DNA of 5,121 nucleotides from Jatrophihabitans sp. (GTDB taxonomy: Bacteria > Actinomycetota > Actinomycetes > Mycobacteriales > Jatrophihabitantaceae): NCBI GenBank assembly GCA_004299665.1, contig SCQZ01000205.1, positions 1 to 5,121 on the forward strand, given 5' to 3'. The first letter of the stretch is position 1; every line of letters begins with the position of its first letter. The position numbers and the translations under genes were made by a program. Below the pieces are notes generated by a model that saw only the letters and a list, made by a program, of their open reading frames with translations, did not search any database and was not told the DNA's origin. Positions 4,666 to 5,121 of this stretch are shown here, piece by piece.

Positions 4666-4693
4666 CGCGAGCCGCCGTTCACCGAGGAGTCAG

Positions 4694-5121
4694 ATGGCCG
4701 CGCACCACCTGATCGCCGCCGACCTGCCGGGCATCACCAGCGGGCAGCGGGGATTCGTCATCGTCATCGGCATCATCGCCTTGTTGGCGTTGGTGTACGC
4801 CGTCGTGCTGGTGAAGGAGGTGCTCCGGGCCGACGTGGGCACCCCGAAGATGCAGGAGATCTCCCGTGCGGTCCAGGAGGGCGCCGCCGCGTACCTGAAC
4901 CGTCAGTTCCGCACGCTGAGCGTCTTCTCGGTGATCGTGTTCATCCTGCTGCTGCTACTGCCGGTCAACGAGGGCGGCACCGGGGTCCGGGTCGGGCGTG
5001 CGATCTTCTTCCTGATCGGCGCGGCCTTCTCCGCGACCGTCGGATACGTCGGCATGACGATGGCGACCCGGGCGAACGTGCGGGTGGCCGCCGCCGCGCG
5101 CAACGGCGGACAGGGCGGCTT
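4694..5121 (+). CDS. hppA: Membrane-bound proton-translocating pyrophosphatase, N-terminal part
   Basis: HppA hydrolyses pyrophosphate and uses the energy to pump H+ (or Na+ in some members) across the membrane. Only the first 142 codons of a protein that is usually 700-800 residues long are present; the frame is open at the right edge. ATG 4694 is supported by GAGGAG (4684-4689) four bases upstream. Visible features: an extracytoplasmic-type N-terminus, a first membrane helix at about 21-42 (FVIVIGIIALLALVYAVVLV), the family motif ISRAVQEGAAAYLNRQF (56-72), a second helix at about 76-90, and a third at about 103-123 running into GYVGMTMATRANVRVAAAA (117-135), another strongly conserved block. 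The pyrophosphate-binding motif (DVGADLVGK type) and the residue deciding K+ dependence lie beyond the edge, so ion and K+ specificity cannot be called. It lies downstream of the STAS gene on the same strand, separated by a terminator-like hairpin. Confidence 0.97.
   Translation, partial: MAAHHLIAADLPGITSGQRGFVIVIGIIALLALVYAVVLVKEVLRADVGTPKMQEISRAVQEGAAAYLNRQFRTLSVFSVIVFILLLLLPVNEGGTGVRVGRAIFFLIGAAFSATVGYVGMTMATRANVRVAAAARNGGQGG

Noticed and set aside
4903..5103. Minus-strand open frame opposite hppA
   Set aside because: It is antisense to a clear membrane pyrophosphatase N-terminus; the open frame follows from codon bias.

Overview
The window is high-GC DNA from an actinomycete. A Pseudonocardiales-type organism is my best guess, based on codon usage, strong GC bias at third positions, GTG starts and gene order. 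No rRNA, tRNA, CRISPR array, transposase or integrase is visible. Seven protein-coding genes can be supported; the first and last run off the window edges.

Left part (1 to about 800): a minus-strand gene of unknown function enters from the left edge and starts at 345. A small plus-strand ORF (462-644) diverges from it. The shared region 346-461 holds promoter-like elements for both. Base composition in the first ~450 bases is clearly lower in GC (57-60% in the lines I counted) than the helicase gene (77% in a counted line). Neither gene belongs to the family cluster that follows.

Middle part (801-4109): this is the conserved actinobacterial 'helicase/secretion neighborhood'. Three small membrane proteins are encoded in overlapping frames: a DUF4244 protein with a Flp-pilin processing motif, a TadE-like pseudopilin, and a second TadE/G-like protein of the Rv3654c type. 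Converging on them is a 761-residue DEAH-type superfamily 2 helicase with a C-terminal DUF1998 cysteine domain (MrfA/SftH/Hrq1 clade). The Tad motor and platform genes (tadA, tadB, tadC and the CpaE-like ssd gene), which normally precede the DUF4244 gene, are not where expected. Unrelated sequence sits there instead.

Right part (4110-5121): divergent from the helicase is a BldG/RsbV-like STAS anti-sigma factor antagonist. It is followed by a GC-rich hairpin terminator and a repeat-rich leader. The 5' end of hppA, a membrane-bound proton-pumping pyrophosphatase, runs off the right edge. This order resembles the Streptomyces helicase-bldG-hppA region as I recall it, but without the anti-sigma factor gene that lies between bldG and hppA there.

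How the genes relate: the three pilin-type proteins probably form surface fibre subunits exported and assembled by Tad machinery encoded elsewhere. The helicase is probably a DNA-repair or DNA-processing enzyme, the STAS protein a partner-switching regulator, and HppA an energy-conserving ion pump. The persistent linkage of helicase and pilin genes has no explanation in the sequence itself. I see no clearly new system here. The most notable points are the broken Tad locus, the STAS gene without an adjacent kinase, and the structured hppA leader.
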